Source: Methylocystis sp. H62 (GTDB taxonomy: Bacteria > Pseudomonadota > Alphaproteobacteria > Rhizobiales > Beijerinckiaceae). Taken from it: a stretch of DNA of 64,000 bases. The translations under genes were made by a program, and so were the position numbers. The notes beneath the pieces are model-generated. The model was not told where the DNA came from and did no database searches. It worked only from the letters and a program-made list of their open reading frames with translations. Position 1 is the stretch's first letter. The number at the start of each line of letters is the position of its first letter. The stretch is from the NCBI RefSeq assembly GCF_015709515.1, contig NZ_JADNQZ010000058.1, positions 372,001 through 436,000 of the forward strand. The letters are read 5' to 3'. Below are positions 5,879 to 15,404 of the stretch, in pieces.

Positions 5879-8107
5879 TCACTCCGCGGCGCGCGGGGTT
5901 CTCTGCGCAGCGGCCGCCAGCGCGGCGCGGCGCGGCAGACGCGCGATCATGCCGATGAGCGCACGGTCGGAGAGCGCCACCAGCCGCTCGCCGCGGTTCA
6001 GCCAATTGACGGCATCTTCGATCGTCTCGGCGTCGGCGATCTTGGTTTCGGCCAAGGCGCGGTCCGCGCTGATCTGCCCGCGCTGCCTCGGGCGTCGCGT
6101 CGGCAGCCAGCTTTCATGCAGCGCGCGCAACTCGGGATCGGCGTGGAGCGCCAGCAGACCATTGACGTCATCTTCGCCGGCGCGCGCCAGCGCTTTTGAG
6201 AGCGCCTTGCCGCGTTTGGCGATCGGCGGCGTCGTGGTTTCTTCGGGAGTCGTCAGCACGCCGGCGCGACGAAACATCAGGCCGAGCCAACGTTGACTCG
6301 TCGCCCAGGAAATAACGATCGCGAGCACGAGGCCGGCGATCGTCGGCGACATCCAGGCGACGAGCGAGGGCGAAATCATGAAGCCTGCGACGAGGCTTAA
6401 GACGCCCAGCGCCACGTGCCATATGTGGCGGCGGACGATATCGGCAAACGGCACGGAGCCGTCGTCGCGGCGCTGCGGATCCCAGCCGGTGTCGAAGCCG
6501 AAAACGATGTGCAGCACATGGCCGGTCTGGATCAGCATCATGATCGGCGCCAGCAGGGCGGACAGCACAACTTCGAAAAGGGTCGAGATCAGCAGCATGA
6601 TCACGCCGCCGGAGCCTTTGCGCGTTTCCGGCTCATAGATCGCGACGATCAGGCCCAACATCTTGGGGGCGAGCAGAATGCCCATCGTCAGTCCGAAGAG
6701 TTCGAGCGACCGTTCGGCGTCGAACCGCGGGAAGGTCGGAAACAGCGCAAATTCGCCGGTAAAATATTCCGGTCGGAAATAACTCGCCTGGAAGACGATG
6801 ACGATGCCGATGAGAAGTTGCAGCAGCCAGAGCGGCGACGTCAGATAGCCGAAGATGCCGGTGAGAAAATGCTGCCGCGACGCCCAGTGGAAGCCTTTGC
6901 CGCTCAACACGCGCGCATGCTGCAGGTTGCCCTGACACCAGCGGCGGTCGCGAATCGACAAATCGATCAGCGAAGGCGGGCTTTCCTCATAGGAGCCGCC
7001 GAGCGTCGGCGTCATGTAGACCGCATATCCGGCGCGGCGGATAAGCGCGGCTTCGACAAAGTCATGGCTCAGGATATGGCCGCCCCATGGCGGGCGGCCG
7101 CGCAGGTCGGGCAGGCCGCAGTATCGGGCGAAGGCTTCGGTGCGGATGATCGCGTTATGCCCCCAATAATTGCCGTCGCGGCCCATCCAGGCCGTTAGGC
7201 CCATCGCGATGACGGGGCCATAGATGCGCGCGGCGAATTGCTGGACGCGGGCGAACAGCGTGTTCCGGTTGATGATCAGCGGCAGGGTCTGAATGATGCC
7301 GCTATCGGGGTCGGCCTCCATGGCGGCGGCGAGCTGGACGATAGTCGGCCCGCTCATCAGGCTGTCGGCGTCGAGCACGACCATGTGCTTATAGGCCCCG
7401 CCCCAGCGCGAGACGAAATCTTCAATATTGCCCGCCTTGCGTCCGGTGTTCTTTTCGCGCCGTCGGTAGAAGATTCGCGCCTGTGGGCCCAGCCGGCGGC
7501 GAATGCCGATGAAGGCGCGCTCTTCGGCGACCCAGATGTCGGGATTGGTGGTGTCTGAGAGGAAGAACCAATCGAAATGCGCGCCAAGGCCGGTCGCTTG
7601 CACGTCTTCATAGATCGTCTGCAGGGCGGCGAAGACGCGGCTCGGCGCCTCATTGTAGATCGGCATGACGACGGCGGTGGTCTCGGCGAGCGCCGTCGGC
7701 AGAGCCGGGCGCCGGCGCTGGCGCATCAGCAGAGCGAAGCCAACGACGCAGCTCGTGAAGGACAGCGCGATCCAGGAGAAGTTCAGCACGAACAACCCCA
7801 GCAGTGCCCACTTCAATGTGGTCACCCCGCCGACGTCGACGACCTTATACATCTCGTGAGCGCCATAGGCCGTCAGCGCCAGACCGCCGCCAAAGGTGAC
7901 AATCCTCGCAAGCCATGGCGTGCGCCACAGCCAAGGCGCTTCGGCTTTGCGCTGCTGCCGTTTGTCGAATTTAAAAAGGTTTTGCGCCGGCATCGACAGC
8001 CGGCTCTCGAGCGGAGTCGGCGGGGCGGCGGCGGGATCGGAGCTGGCGGTCCGCCATTCGCTTGCCCGCGGCGGATCGTCTGAAGGAACGAGGGTCACGA
8101 CGTCCAT
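5879..8107 (-). CDS. opgH: Glucans biosynthesis glucosyltransferase H
   Basis: 742-residue inner-membrane family-2 glycosyltransferase that makes the backbone of osmoregulated periplasmic glucans from UDP-glucose. Two membrane segments occur near residues 60-130 (IVTFGGGLALTAYGA, LLGLFVLNFSWIAL), then the cytosolic GT domain from AVVMPIYNEAP. It carries DADSLMSG (DxD) and RDRRWCQGN (the Q/RxxRW acceptor motif). Five or six further membrane segments follow, and a C-terminal tail of about 130 residues. Start ATG 8105-8107: the open frame continues upstream but there it overlaps opgG out of frame, and the hydrophilic MDVVTLVPSDDPP start is typical. It overlaps the preceding glucan gene by 13 bp. 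Confidence 0.95.
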   Translation of the reverse strand: MDVVTLVPSDDPPRASEWRTASSDPAAAPPTPLESRLSMPAQNLFKFDKRQQRKAEAPWLWRTPWLARIVTFGGGLALTAYGAHEMYKVVDVGGVTTLKWALLGLFVLNFSWIALSFTSCVVGFALLMRQRRRPALPTALAETTAVVMPIYNEAPSRVFAALQTIYEDVQATGLGAHFDWFFLSDTTNPDIWVAEERAFIGIRRRLGPQARIFYRRREKNTGRKAGNIEDFVSRWGGAYKHMVVLDADSLMSGPTIVQLAAAMEADPDSGIIQTLPLIINRNTLFARVQQFAARIYGPVIAMGLTAWMGRDGNYWGHNAIIRTEAFARYCGLPDLRGRPPWGGHILSHDFVEAALIRRAGYAVYMTPTLGGSYEESPPSLIDLSIRDRRWCQGNLQHARVLSGKGFHWASRQHFLTGIFGYLTSPLWLLQLLIGIVIVFQASYFRPEYFTGEFALFPTFPRFDAERSLELFGLTMGILLAPKMLGLIVAIYEPETRKGSGGVIMLLISTLFEVVLSALLAPIMMLIQTGHVLHIVFGFDTGWDPQRRDDGSVPFADIVRRHIWHVALGVLSLVAGFMISPSLVAWMSPTIAGLVLAIVISWATSQRWLGLMFRRAGVLTTPEETTTPPIAKRGKALSKALARAGEDDVNGLLALHADPELRALHESWLPTRRPRQRGQISADRALAETKIADAETIEDAVNWLNRGERLVALSDRALIGMIARLPRRAALAAAAQRTPRAAE

Positions 8108-9639
8108 CGATAAAGCCAGGTCTCGCTGATCGGTCGCTCGTCGGACTGCAAAACGAGCCGAAGCTCGCAGTAGTTCTCGCCGGCAGGGTCTACGTCGAAG
8201 GCGACGCGGCAGGACTTTGCCGACGGATTCAAATAGGTCCGAATATTCGTCGCCAATCCCGGAGAGGTCGTCAACGCCGCTTTCAGCTGCGTTGTGCGTT
8301 GAGGGTCCGCCAACACGTCGCCGGAAAAGACGACAATAAAACGGCGGAGCTTGCCGCCCGGCGCACGGCCCGAGCGCGCGCGCATGGCGATCGCCAGCGG
8401 CGGCCGCGTCGGCGGCTCCCAGCACCAGAACTGCCGATAGGCGAAGGACGTCTCCTTGCCGGCGACGAGAGCGGTCTTGGGCCGCCAATAGGCGACGATA
8501 TTGGCGTTGATTTCGGATTCGGAGGGAATTTCGACGAGCTGCAGGGCGCCTTCGCCCCATTCGCCGAGCGGTTCGACCCACAGCGAGGGACGGCGTTCCC
8601 AGTGCTGCTGGTCGTCCTCATAGTCGTCAATGTCGCGCTGCCGGATCAGCGAGCCAAAGCCCTGCGGATTGTCGTCGACAAAGGAGGAGAACTGCAGACT
8701 TTCGCGGTTCGACACGGGTCGCCAGAGCCATTCGCTTTGGCCGCTGAGCATCTGAATGCCGTTGATGTCGGCGACCATCGGCCGCCAATCGTCGAGCCTG
8801 GGACGGTCGAGCGGCGTAAACAGCGAAGCCCCGGCAAAACCGGCGATTCCCAAATGATCGACCGCCGTGCGCGGATAGAGAGTCAATTCGGTGTCGATAA
8901 GCGTCGCCTCGCCCGGCCGCAGCGTGAAGCGATAGACGCCGGCGACGCTTGGCGAATCGAGCAGAGCATGGATGACGAGCGCGTTGTCGCTGAGCGCGGG
9001 CTTTTCGATCCAGAAGCTGCGGAAGGCGGGGAATTCCTCGCCGCGCGGATCGGCTGTTCGAATGGAGAGCCCTCGCGCCGTCACGCCGAGATTCTGCCCG
9101 CGCGCGACGGCCCGATAAAAGCTCGCCCCCTGGAATATGGCGAGCTCCGCCTCGGCGCCGCCATTTTGGGCGTGAAGCACCCGAAAGCCCGAAAAGCTGA
9201 GGTCGGGAAGCGTCTCCGGGACATTGAGCGCCCCATAGTCGAAGCGGCTCGCCTCATAAGGCAGTCGCGCGGCGGCGCCGTTCTCCACGACGTAGATATC
9301 CACAGCAGCCGCAAAAATATGGCCGCGGTGAAGCGGCTCGATGCTGAAACCCGTGTTCTCGTGACGCCAAATCGCCGCGTCGGGCTTCGTCTTGATCCCG
9401 ACGAATTGTTCGTAGGAGAGATTGGCGAAAGGTTCGGGCAGGTCGGTTCGCGGCGGCGTATACGGCTTTGCGGCCAGCGCGCGGGCAAGTTCGACCACCA
9501 TGTCGCGCGAGAATGGCGCAGGCTTTTGAACCGTCGGGGGGGCTGCTTGACTGGCGGTCCCCGCGCTTGACGGCGGCGGAACGATTCCCGCCGCGATTGC
9601 GCCCAAGCCCGCTTTCAAAACATCTCGACGTTCAAACAT
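8095..9639 (-). CDS. opgG: Periplasmic glucan biosynthesis protein OpgG/OpgD family, probable Tat substrate
   Basis: 514-residue periplasmic beta-sandwich protein that acts on the glucan made by OpgH. The N-terminus reads MFERRDVLKAGLGAIAAGI: a twin-arginine motif followed by a moderately hydrophobic stretch, as in OpgD. Family motifs: LSYEQFVGIKTKPDAAIW, FSIEPLHRGHIF, FRSFWIEKP, EWLWRPVSNRESLQFSSF, QRDIDDYEDDQQHWERRPSLWVEP and the YWRPKTAL segment. OpgG and OpgD cannot be separated with certainty by eye; the Tat-like leader favours OpgD naming. First gene of a minus-strand run opgG-opgH-DUF952-pyrD. Confidence 0.92.
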   Translation of the reverse strand: MFERRDVLKAGLGAIAAGIVPPPSSAGTASQAAPPTVQKPAPFSRDMVVELARALAAKPYTPPRTDLPEPFANLSYEQFVGIKTKPDAAIWRHENTGFSIEPLHRGHIFAAAVDIYVVENGAAARLPYEASRFDYGALNVPETLPDLSFSGFRVLHAQNGGAEAELAIFQGASFYRAVARGQNLGVTARGLSIRTADPRGEEFPAFRSFWIEKPALSDNALVIHALLDSPSVAGVYRFTLRPGEATLIDTELTLYPRTAVDHLGIAGFAGASLFTPLDRPRLDDWRPMVADINGIQMLSGQSEWLWRPVSNRESLQFSSFVDDNPQGFGSLIRQRDIDDYEDDQQHWERRPSLWVEPLGEWGEGALQLVEIPSESEINANIVAYWRPKTALVAGKETSFAYRQFWCWEPPTRPPLAIAMRARSGRAPGGKLRRFIVVFSGDVLADPQRTTQLKAALTTSPGLATNIRTYLNPSAKSCRVAFDVDPAGENYCELRLVLQSDERPISETWLYRWTS

Positions 9640-9747
9640 GAGCTACCGAAGGAGGCCGATCCGCGCGGTCCATGAACGTGTGATTGAGCCATTTTGCGGC
9701 GCTGCGCTGGCGACAGCCCCTCTATACAAGAAAGCTAAGGAGACAAA

Positions 9748-9873
9748 ATGGTTTTCTTGGCGGTTTTTGAGGGCTGCGCGCGAAAGCCGCGGCGGCTTGC
9801 GCTCCGCCGCTCGAATCTGCCAGAACCGCGGCCTGAGCGGCGTCGCGACGCCGGCTCCTTACGCCACGTCTAG
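9748..9873 (+). CDS. Possible 41-codon leader ORF upstream of glmU
   Basis: A short frame starting ATGGTTTTCTTGG with an excellent Shine-Dalgarno (AAGGAGA ending 6 nt before the ATG). It encodes a 41-residue Arg-rich peptide ([16 protein letters not shown]...) that stops 14 bp before the glmU ATG. glmU itself has no good Shine-Dalgarno, so translational coupling or a leader-peptide role is conceivable. A GC-rich imperfect hairpin lies within it (gccgcggcggc ... gctccgccgc). No family resemblance; it may be only spurious coding. Confidence 0.3.
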   Translation: MVFLAVFEGCARKPRRLALRRSNLPEPRPERRRDAGSLRHV

Positions 9874-9887
9874 CCTTTGGGCGCCAT

Positions 9888-11249
9888 ATGCCGACAGAAA
9901 GAAGCGCGCTCGCGATCGTCCTTGCCGCCGGCGAAGGCACGCGGATGAAATCCGACCGGCCGAAGGCGCTGCACGAGGTCGCCGGGCGCTCGATGCTTGG
10001 CAATGTGCTCTCGAGCGCCATGTCGGCGGGCGTCGGCAGCGTCGCCGTGATCGTCGGGCCGGGTCGCGATGACGTCGGCGCGGAGGCGCGCCGCTTTATC
10101 CCCGAGGCGGAAATCTTCGTGCAGAGCGAACGACGCGGCACGGCGCACGCCGTTCTCGCCGCGCGCCAAGCCATCGCTAAAGGAGCTGACGACCTCCTTG
10201 TGCTCTTCGCCGACACGCCGCTCCTGACAGCGCCGACGATCGGCGCGTTGCGCGCCGCCCTTGCCGAGGGCGCCGCCGTCGCCGTTCTGGGCTTTCAGGC
10301 GTCCAACCCCTTCGGTTACGGACGGCTGCTGCGCGACGCCGCGGGGCGCCTGGTCGCCATCCGCGAGGAGAAAGACGCAAGTGACGAAGAACGCGCGGTC
10401 ACGCTCTGCAACGGCGGTCTGATGGCGATCGACGGGGTAGAGGCGCTGCGCCTGCTCGAAAAGATCGACAACAAGAACGCCAAAGGCGAATTCTATCTCA
10501 CCGACGCGGTGGAGCTCGCGCGCGCGGACGGACTCGAAACGAGAGTCGTCATCGCCGACGAAGCCGAAGTTCTCGGCGTCAACGACCGTATGCAGCTCGC
10601 GCAGGCTGAGGCCGTCGCGCAGGCGCGTCTTCGCCGCGCCGCCATGGCGGGCGGCGCGACGATGATCGCGCCGGAAACCGTTTTTCTTGCGGCCGACGCC
10701 GTGATCGGCCGCGACGTCGTCATCGAGCCGCATGTCTTCATCGGACCCGGCGTCGAAATCGCCGACGGCGCCGTGATCCACGCCTTCTCGCATCTTGAAG
10801 GCGCGCGCGTCGGCGAACGCGCCAGCGTCGGTCCCTTCGCGCGCCTGCGGCCCGGCGCAGCTCTTGCCGAAAAAGCCAAGGTGGGGAATTTCGTCGAGAT
10901 CAAGAACGCCAATGTCGCGCGAGGCGCCAAGGTCAATCACCTGTCCTACATCGGCGACGCCGACATCGGCGCCAACGCCAATATCGGCGCAGGAACCATT
11001 ACCTGCAATTACGACGGGTTCCTCAAATATCGCACGACGATCGGCGAAAATGCCTTCATCGGCTCAAACTCGTCGCTTGTCGCGCCGGTGACGATCGGGC
11101 AGGGCGCCTATGTCGGCTCCGGCTCCGTCATCACCAAAGACGTTGCGCCCGACGCGCTTGCCGTGGCGCGCGGGCGGCAGATGGAAAAATCGGGGTGGGC
11201 GGTCTCGTTTCGTATGGCGCAGGCGGAGAAGAAGGCGAAAGGAAAATAA
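9888..11249 (+). CDS. glmU: Bifunctional GlcN-1-P acetyltransferase / GlcNAc-1-P uridylyltransferase
   Basis: 453 residues, full length. The enzyme makes UDP-GlcNAc, the precursor for peptidoglycan and lipid A, in the cytoplasm. The N-terminal uridylyltransferase domain shows [18 protein letters not shown] at 10-27, the [10 protein letters not shown] metal-site region near 105, and [10 protein letters not shown] near 175. The C-terminal acetyltransferase is a left-handed beta-helix of hexapeptide repeats from about residue 255 ([22 protein letters not shown]), with VKKA-like [20 protein letters not shown] and GTITCNYDG. It lies upstream of glmS, the first enzyme of the same pathway, with a cupin gene between. 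Confidence 0.97.
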   Translation: MPTERSALAIVLAAGEGTRMKSDRPKALHEVAGRSMLGNVLSSAMSAGVGSVAVIVGPGRDDVGAEARRFIPEAEIFVQSERRGTAHAVLAARQAIAKGADDLLVLFADTPLLTAPTIGALRAALAEGAAVAVLGFQASNPFGYGRLLRDAAGRLVAIREEKDASDEERAVTLCNGGLMAIDGVEALRLLEKIDNKNAKGEFYLTDAVELARADGLETRVVIADEAEVLGVNDRMQLAQAEAVAQARLRRAAMAGGATMIAPETVFLAADAVIGRDVVIEPHVFIGPGVEIADGAVIHAFSHLEGARVGERASVGPFARLRPGAALAEKAKVGNFVEIKNANVARGAKVNHLSYIGDADIGANANIGAGTITCNYDGFLKYRTTIGENAFIGSNSSLVAPVTIGQGAYVGSGSVITKDVAPDALAVARGRQMEKSGWAVSFRMAQAEKKAKGK

Positions 11250-11344
11250 CGGTTCGGGTTGAGTCAGACTAATCCGTGCCCGGCTTTGCAGGTTCGAACA
11301 CGCGGCCTGACAAAGGACGCCCGATCGCATGAAAGGTGAAACTC

Positions 11345-11836
11345 GTGAGAATCCTTGCGTCAGCCATGATTTTGCTCGCTATTGCAGGCTCTGTATACGC
11401 GCAGGCCGATCAAAAAATTGATCGCATGACCGTAGACGCCGCGGAAACCTTCACGAAGGACAGCCTTCGATGGACAGACGAGCCGATCCTTCCCAAAGGC
11501 GCCAAAAGCGTTCTGCTCGTCGGCGATCCAAGCAAAGCTGGCGTGTTTATCGCCTATCTGAAGTTTCCGCCGAACTATAAAATCCCACCTCATTCGCATC
11601 CCTTCGCCGAGGTCATCACCATCCTGAGTGGGAAATTAGGGAATGGCATGGGCGAAAAATTCGATGCGCAAAAAGGCGGTGTGCTGAATGCGGGCTCCAG
11701 TTTCGCCTTGCCGGCGGGTCATGCGCATTTTGTCTGGACGACAGATGAGGAAACGCTCGTTGAGTTGATCGCGACCGGGCCATGGGGCATCGCCTATACC
11801 GATCCCAAGGAAGATCCGCGCAAGGAGAACAAGTAA
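11345..11836 (+). CDS. Secreted single-cupin-domain protein
   Basis: 163 residues from a GTG at 11345, preferred to the GTG at 11336 because AAAGG lies 8 nt before it. A signal peptide (RILASAMILLAIAG, cleavage after VYA) precedes a small cupin domain. The metal-site motif is PPHSHPFAEVITILSGKL, followed by PAGHAHFVW. Typical of periplasmic cupins of unknown substrate. It sits between glmU and glmS with 80-90 bp gaps, and nothing in it links it to amino-sugar synthesis. Confidence 0.75.
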   Translation: MRILASAMILLAIAGSVYAQADQKIDRMTVDAAETFTKDSLRWTDEPILPKGAKSVLLVGDPSKAGVFIAYLKFPPNYKIPPHSHPFAEVITILSGKLGNGMGEKFDAQKGGVLNAGSSFALPAGHAHFVWTTDEETLVELIATGPWGIAYTDPKEDPRKENK

Positions 11837-11920
11837 GCGCGTCCCTGTCCCTGATCCCGTCTCGCTCCCGCGCCCATCCGCTCAGGCGGCTCTCTTGCTA
11901 TTATGCTCTCGGAGGTCGTC

Positions 11921-13750
11921 ATGTGCGGCATTGTGGGAATCATCGGAACAGGTCCGGTCGCCGGGAAAATCGTCGAATCGCTCAAGCGTCTCGAATATCG
12001 GGGCTATGATTCGGCCGGGATCGCCACTCTGGAGAACGGCAGGCTCACCCGTGTGCGGGCGAGCGGCAAGCTCAGGAACCTCGAAGAGAAGCTCGCAGCC
12101 GCGCCGCTCTCAGGCGCCATCGGCATCGGCCACACGCGCTGGGCGACCCATGGCCGCCCCACCGAGAACAACGCCCATCCGCACGCCAACGACCGCGTCG
12201 CGGTGGTTCATAATGGGATCATAGAAAACTTTCGCGAACTGCGCGCCGAGCTGACGGCGAAAGGCCATGTCTTTTCGAGCGAGACCGACTCGGAGGCCGT
12301 CGTCCATCTCGTCGCCGACCAGCTGCGCAACGGCGCGACGCCGGAAAGAGCTGTCGCGGCGGCGCTGAAGCGGCTCAAGGGCGCCTTTGCGCTGGCCTTC
12401 CTCTTCGAGGGCGAAAACGATCTTCTGATCGGCGCGCGGCGCGGTTCGCCGCTCGCCGTGGGTTGGAGCGACGAAGGCGTCTATCTCGGCTCCGACGCCT
12501 TGGCGCTCGCGCCATTCGCGACGTCCATCGCCTATCTGGACGAAGGCGACTGGGTGACGCTGACGCGCGAAGGCGCGCGTTTCCATGACGCCAATGACAA
12601 TCTCGTCGAGAGGCGCTTCCAGCCGCTGCTGGCCGGTTCCTTCCAGGTCGATAAGGGCAACTATCGCCATTTCATGGCCAAGGAGATCCACGAGCAGCCG
12701 GAGGTCGTCGGCCGCACGCTCGCACATTATCTCGATCTCGCCGAGGGCGTCGTGCGCCTGCCGTTCGAGTTCAAATTCGATCCGCGGACGCTGTCGCGCG
12801 TGACCATTTCGGCCTGCGGCACGGCCTATTACGCCGGCCTCGTGGCGCGTTACTGGCTTGAGCGCTTTGCCCGTCTTTCGGTCGAAATCGATATCGCGTC
12901 GGAATTTCGTTACCGCGAGGCGCCGCTGCCCGAGAATGGATTGACGATTCTGGTCTCGCAGTCGGGTGAAACCGCCGACACGCTCGCGGCGCTGCGCTAC
13001 GCCCGCGAGCAGGGCCAACACATTCTCTCGATCGTCAATGTCGAGACCTCCACGATCGCCCGCGAGAGCGACACGGTGGCGCAGACATTGGCGGGACCGG
13101 AGATTGGGGTCGCCTCGACGAAGGCCTTCACCTGTCAGCTCGCGGTTTTCGCTTGTCTGGCATTGGCGCTGGGCCGCGCGCGCGGCGTTCTGAGCAAGGA
13201 GCGCGAACGCGAACTGGTCGCCGAACTCGTCGCCGCGCCAGGGCAGATGGCGCAGGCGCTCGCCCATGAGGCGCAGATCGAACCCGTGGCGCGCGACGTG
13301 GCGCGGGCTTCGAGCGTGCTCTATCTCGGGCGTGGAACCGCTTTCCCTTTGGCGCTCGAAGGCGCGCTGAAGCTCAAGGAGCTTTCCTATATCCACGCGG
13401 AGGGCTATGCGGCCGGTGAACTGAAGCACGGGCCGATCGCGCTGATCGACTACGCCATGCCGGTGATCGTGTTGGCGCCCCCCGACGCGAGCCTCGAGAA
13501 GACTGTATCGAATCTGCAGGAGGTCGCCGCGCGCGGCGGTCACTTAATCTTGATTGGCTCGCCGCACGCGCGGGATGCGGCGGCGGCCGAGCTCGCCGGT
13601 TTCATTGAAATGCCGGAAAGCGTCGCGGGCCCGTTTGCGGTCATCGTCTACGCGGTTCCCGCGCAGCTCCTCGCCTATCACGTTGCGACATTCATGGGCA
13701 AAGACGTGGATCAGCCGCGAAATCTCGCCAAGAGCGTGACGGTGGAGTAG
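11921..13750 (+). CDS. glmS: Glutamine--fructose-6-phosphate aminotransferase (isomerizing)
   Basis: 609 residues. Converts fructose-6-P and glutamine to glucosamine-6-P, the entry into UDP-GlcNAc. The ATG at 11921 is certain: the next residue, Cys, must become the N-terminal nucleophile (MCGIVGIIG), and GGAGG lies 6 nt upstream. The N-terminal glutaminase domain shows RLEYRGYDSAG, GHTRWATHG and HNGIIENF; two SIS isomerase domains follow (ISACGTAYYAG, VSQSGETADTLAAL near 350, and YLGRGTAFPLALEGALKLKE). The C-terminus LAKSVTVE is the normal ending. No glmS ribozyme or regulatory RNA is visible upstream, as expected outside Firmicutes. Confidence 0.97.
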   Translation: MCGIVGIIGTGPVAGKIVESLKRLEYRGYDSAGIATLENGRLTRVRASGKLRNLEEKLAAAPLSGAIGIGHTRWATHGRPTENNAHPHANDRVAVVHNGIIENFRELRAELTAKGHVFSSETDSEAVVHLVADQLRNGATPERAVAAALKRLKGAFALAFLFEGENDLLIGARRGSPLAVGWSDEGVYLGSDALALAPFATSIAYLDEGDWVTLTREGARFHDANDNLVERRFQPLLAGSFQVDKGNYRHFMAKEIHEQPEVVGRTLAHYLDLAEGVVRLPFEFKFDPRTLSRVTISACGTAYYAGLVARYWLERFARLSVEIDIASEFRYREAPLPENGLTILVSQSGETADTLAALRYAREQGQHILSIVNVETSTIARESDTVAQTLAGPEIGVASTKAFTCQLAVFACLALALGRARGVLSKERERELVAELVAAPGQMAQALAHEAQIEPVARDVARASSVLYLGRGTAFPLALEGALKLKELSYIHAEGYAAGELKHGPIALIDYAMPVIVLAPPDASLEKTVSNLQEVAARGGHLILIGSPHARDAAAAELAGFIEMPESVAGPFAVIVYAVPAQLLAYHVATFMGKDVDQPRNLAKSVTVE

Positions 13751-13756
13751 GGCGCT

Positions 13757-15256
13757 TCAGCCCCTCTTGATGGTTTCGACGGCGCTCAGCGCTTCGACGA
13801 TGGCGCTCTCGACCGCCGGCATGCCCTGTCCGTCGGAATGGGCGAGCAGCACATTGCCGAAGCGCTTCGGCAGCGCACGCATTGTCGCGACGATCCCCGG
13901 CGCAGCGATGAGGTGATGGTGGCCCCAGCGCGTCAGCCGCACCTCCGCGAGCCGCGCCCTGCCGAAGGCCTCCGGCATGAAACGCCGCAATTCTTCAACG
14001 ATCGGCGCGGCGAAGGTGGCGCCGTCGCCGGCGAGGAGGCGCGCCCGCCCCGCGCCAGGGTCACGGAACGGCGCGTAGACGGTCAGGACGCTGTGATCCT
14101 TGGGCCGCTCGGCGGGGGGCAGGACCGCCGTCGCGCTGATCGCGTCGCTGAAGTTCTGGGCGCCGAGCGCCCAGCTGTCATAGGGCAGCTCTTGCGGCGT
14201 CCCCTCGAAGCAGCAATTGGCGACGAGATAGCTGCCCTGCCGCAACCGGGTCATTTGCGCCGTCGCCGCAGGATCGACCCCGCGCAGAATACGGCCGGCG
14301 AAAAAGTAAGGCGCGGCGACGACCGCCCAGCGCGCCTCGAGACAGCGGGGCTCCCCAGGATGTTGCGCGTCGAACCAGCCCACGCGGGCGTAGCCGCCTT
14401 CCGCCGGCTCGATCGCGTAAACCGCGGCGCCGGTGACGATGCGTCCTTCGCCGGCGCGCGACAGGCGCGCCGCCATAGCGCGGGCGATCGCGCCGTTGCC
14501 TCCGGGGAAGGCGTAGATCGGCGCGTTGATCTCGGAAAGAAAATTGACGCCCGCATAGGCGGAGATTTCGGCCGTAGGCGCGCCGAGCGCCGAGAGGCAG
14601 TAGGCGTCGAGCAGGCCGAAGAGTTCGGCGTCGATATGCTCGCGCCGGAGGAAGTCGAGGAGCGACAGCCCGTCCAGGGCAAGCGCGGGCGCCGACGCCT
14701 CGGCGATTGGTATCTTGGGAAAGTCCGGACTCTCGCCGAGGCGGCGCAGAAGTTTCTTCAGCCGCTCATAGGCGCCGCGCCATTCCCCGTCCCTTGGATC
14801 CCCCGCGCCGGCGACCCCCGACAGCGCTCTGTCGACCGGTTCGCTGACCGGGCGCGGCGCGAGGCCCAGCGTCTCGTAAAGCGCCATGAAAGGTTTTGAT
14901 ATATCAACGATATATGCTGATCCGAGCGCATAATCGACATCGCGCCAGCGGCCCGATTTGGCGACGCCGCCAGGATCGGACTCGCGCTCAAGGACGAGCA
15001 CGTCGCGATCCCGTAGCAGCGCCGCGACGGCGAGGCCGGCTATTCCGCCGCCGATGACGACGACGTCGACGCGCCGCTCGGGGGCCGAAAGCGGCGCGCG
15101 CCAAAGCCCGTCGCGGATAGCGTGCATCGGCGCGAAACTGTCGCCCGTCCATTCGCCCAGTCGATAGGGCGGCTCTTGCGCCGCTTCGGCGCTCGGCAGG
15201 ACTAGCTGCGTCGCCAGCGCGCCCAGACCAGCGATGGTCGCACGACGCGTCACCAT
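13757..15256 (-). CDS. Tat-exported FAD-dependent amine oxidase-like oxidoreductase
   Basis: 499 residues from ATG 15256 (GGAAG 7 nt upstream). The start reads MVTRRATIAGLGALATQL, a twin-arginine signal, so the folded flavoprotein probably goes to the periplasm. The FAD Rossmann motif VVVIGGGIAGLAVAALL lies near residue 68, followed by LVLERESDPGGVAKSG as in flavin amine oxidases and phytoene desaturase/protoporphyrinogen oxidase relatives. The C-terminus has VLLAHSDGQGMPAVESAIVEAL, the second FAD contact. Substrate cannot be told. It converges on glmS with only a 6-bp gap and is divergent from the ABC exporter genes. Confidence 0.8.
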   Translation of the reverse strand: MVTRRATIAGLGALATQLVLPSAEAAQEPPYRLGEWTGDSFAPMHAIRDGLWRAPLSAPERRVDVVVIGGGIAGLAVAALLRDRDVLVLERESDPGGVAKSGRWRDVDYALGSAYIVDISKPFMALYETLGLAPRPVSEPVDRALSGVAGAGDPRDGEWRGAYERLKKLLRRLGESPDFPKIPIAEASAPALALDGLSLLDFLRREHIDAELFGLLDAYCLSALGAPTAEISAYAGVNFLSEINAPIYAFPGGNGAIARAMAARLSRAGEGRIVTGAAVYAIEPAEGGYARVGWFDAQHPGEPRCLEARWAVVAAPYFFAGRILRGVDPAATAQMTRLRQGSYLVANCCFEGTPQELPYDSWALGAQNFSDAISATAVLPPAERPKDHSVLTVYAPFRDPGAGRARLLAGDGATFAAPIVEELRRFMPEAFGRARLAEVRLTRWGHHHLIAAPGIVATMRALPKRFGNVLLAHSDGQGMPAVESAIVEALSAVETIKRG

Positions 15257-15404
15257 GGCCGCTTCCAAAGACAATAAGCTCGATAATGCATGCTGTTCCA
15301 GTGAGGGTGAGCGTCGCCATTGACAGGGGGCGGGCTGAACTGGTCTATGCGGGCGACGCCGCGCCCGGCGCGAGAATGCTCGATCGGCGCATGATCTTGT
15401 CCCA

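Noticed and set aside
8108-8581. N-terminal extension of opgH by 158 codons
   Set aside because: It overlaps opgG out of frame and lacks any glucosyltransferase-like sequence; ATG 8107 gives the normal start.
11840-11920. Possible glmS ribozyme upstream of glmS
   Set aside because: The gap is too short and lacks the ribozyme core; such ribozymes are not expected in alphaproteobacteria.
12110-13543. 477-codon ORF antisense to glmS
   Set aside because: A GC-rich shadow frame; glmS is unmistakable on the other strand.
15275-15404. Possible gene between the FAD oxidoreductase and the ABC permease
   Set aside because: Only 130 bp, probably a divergent promoter region, no coding signal.
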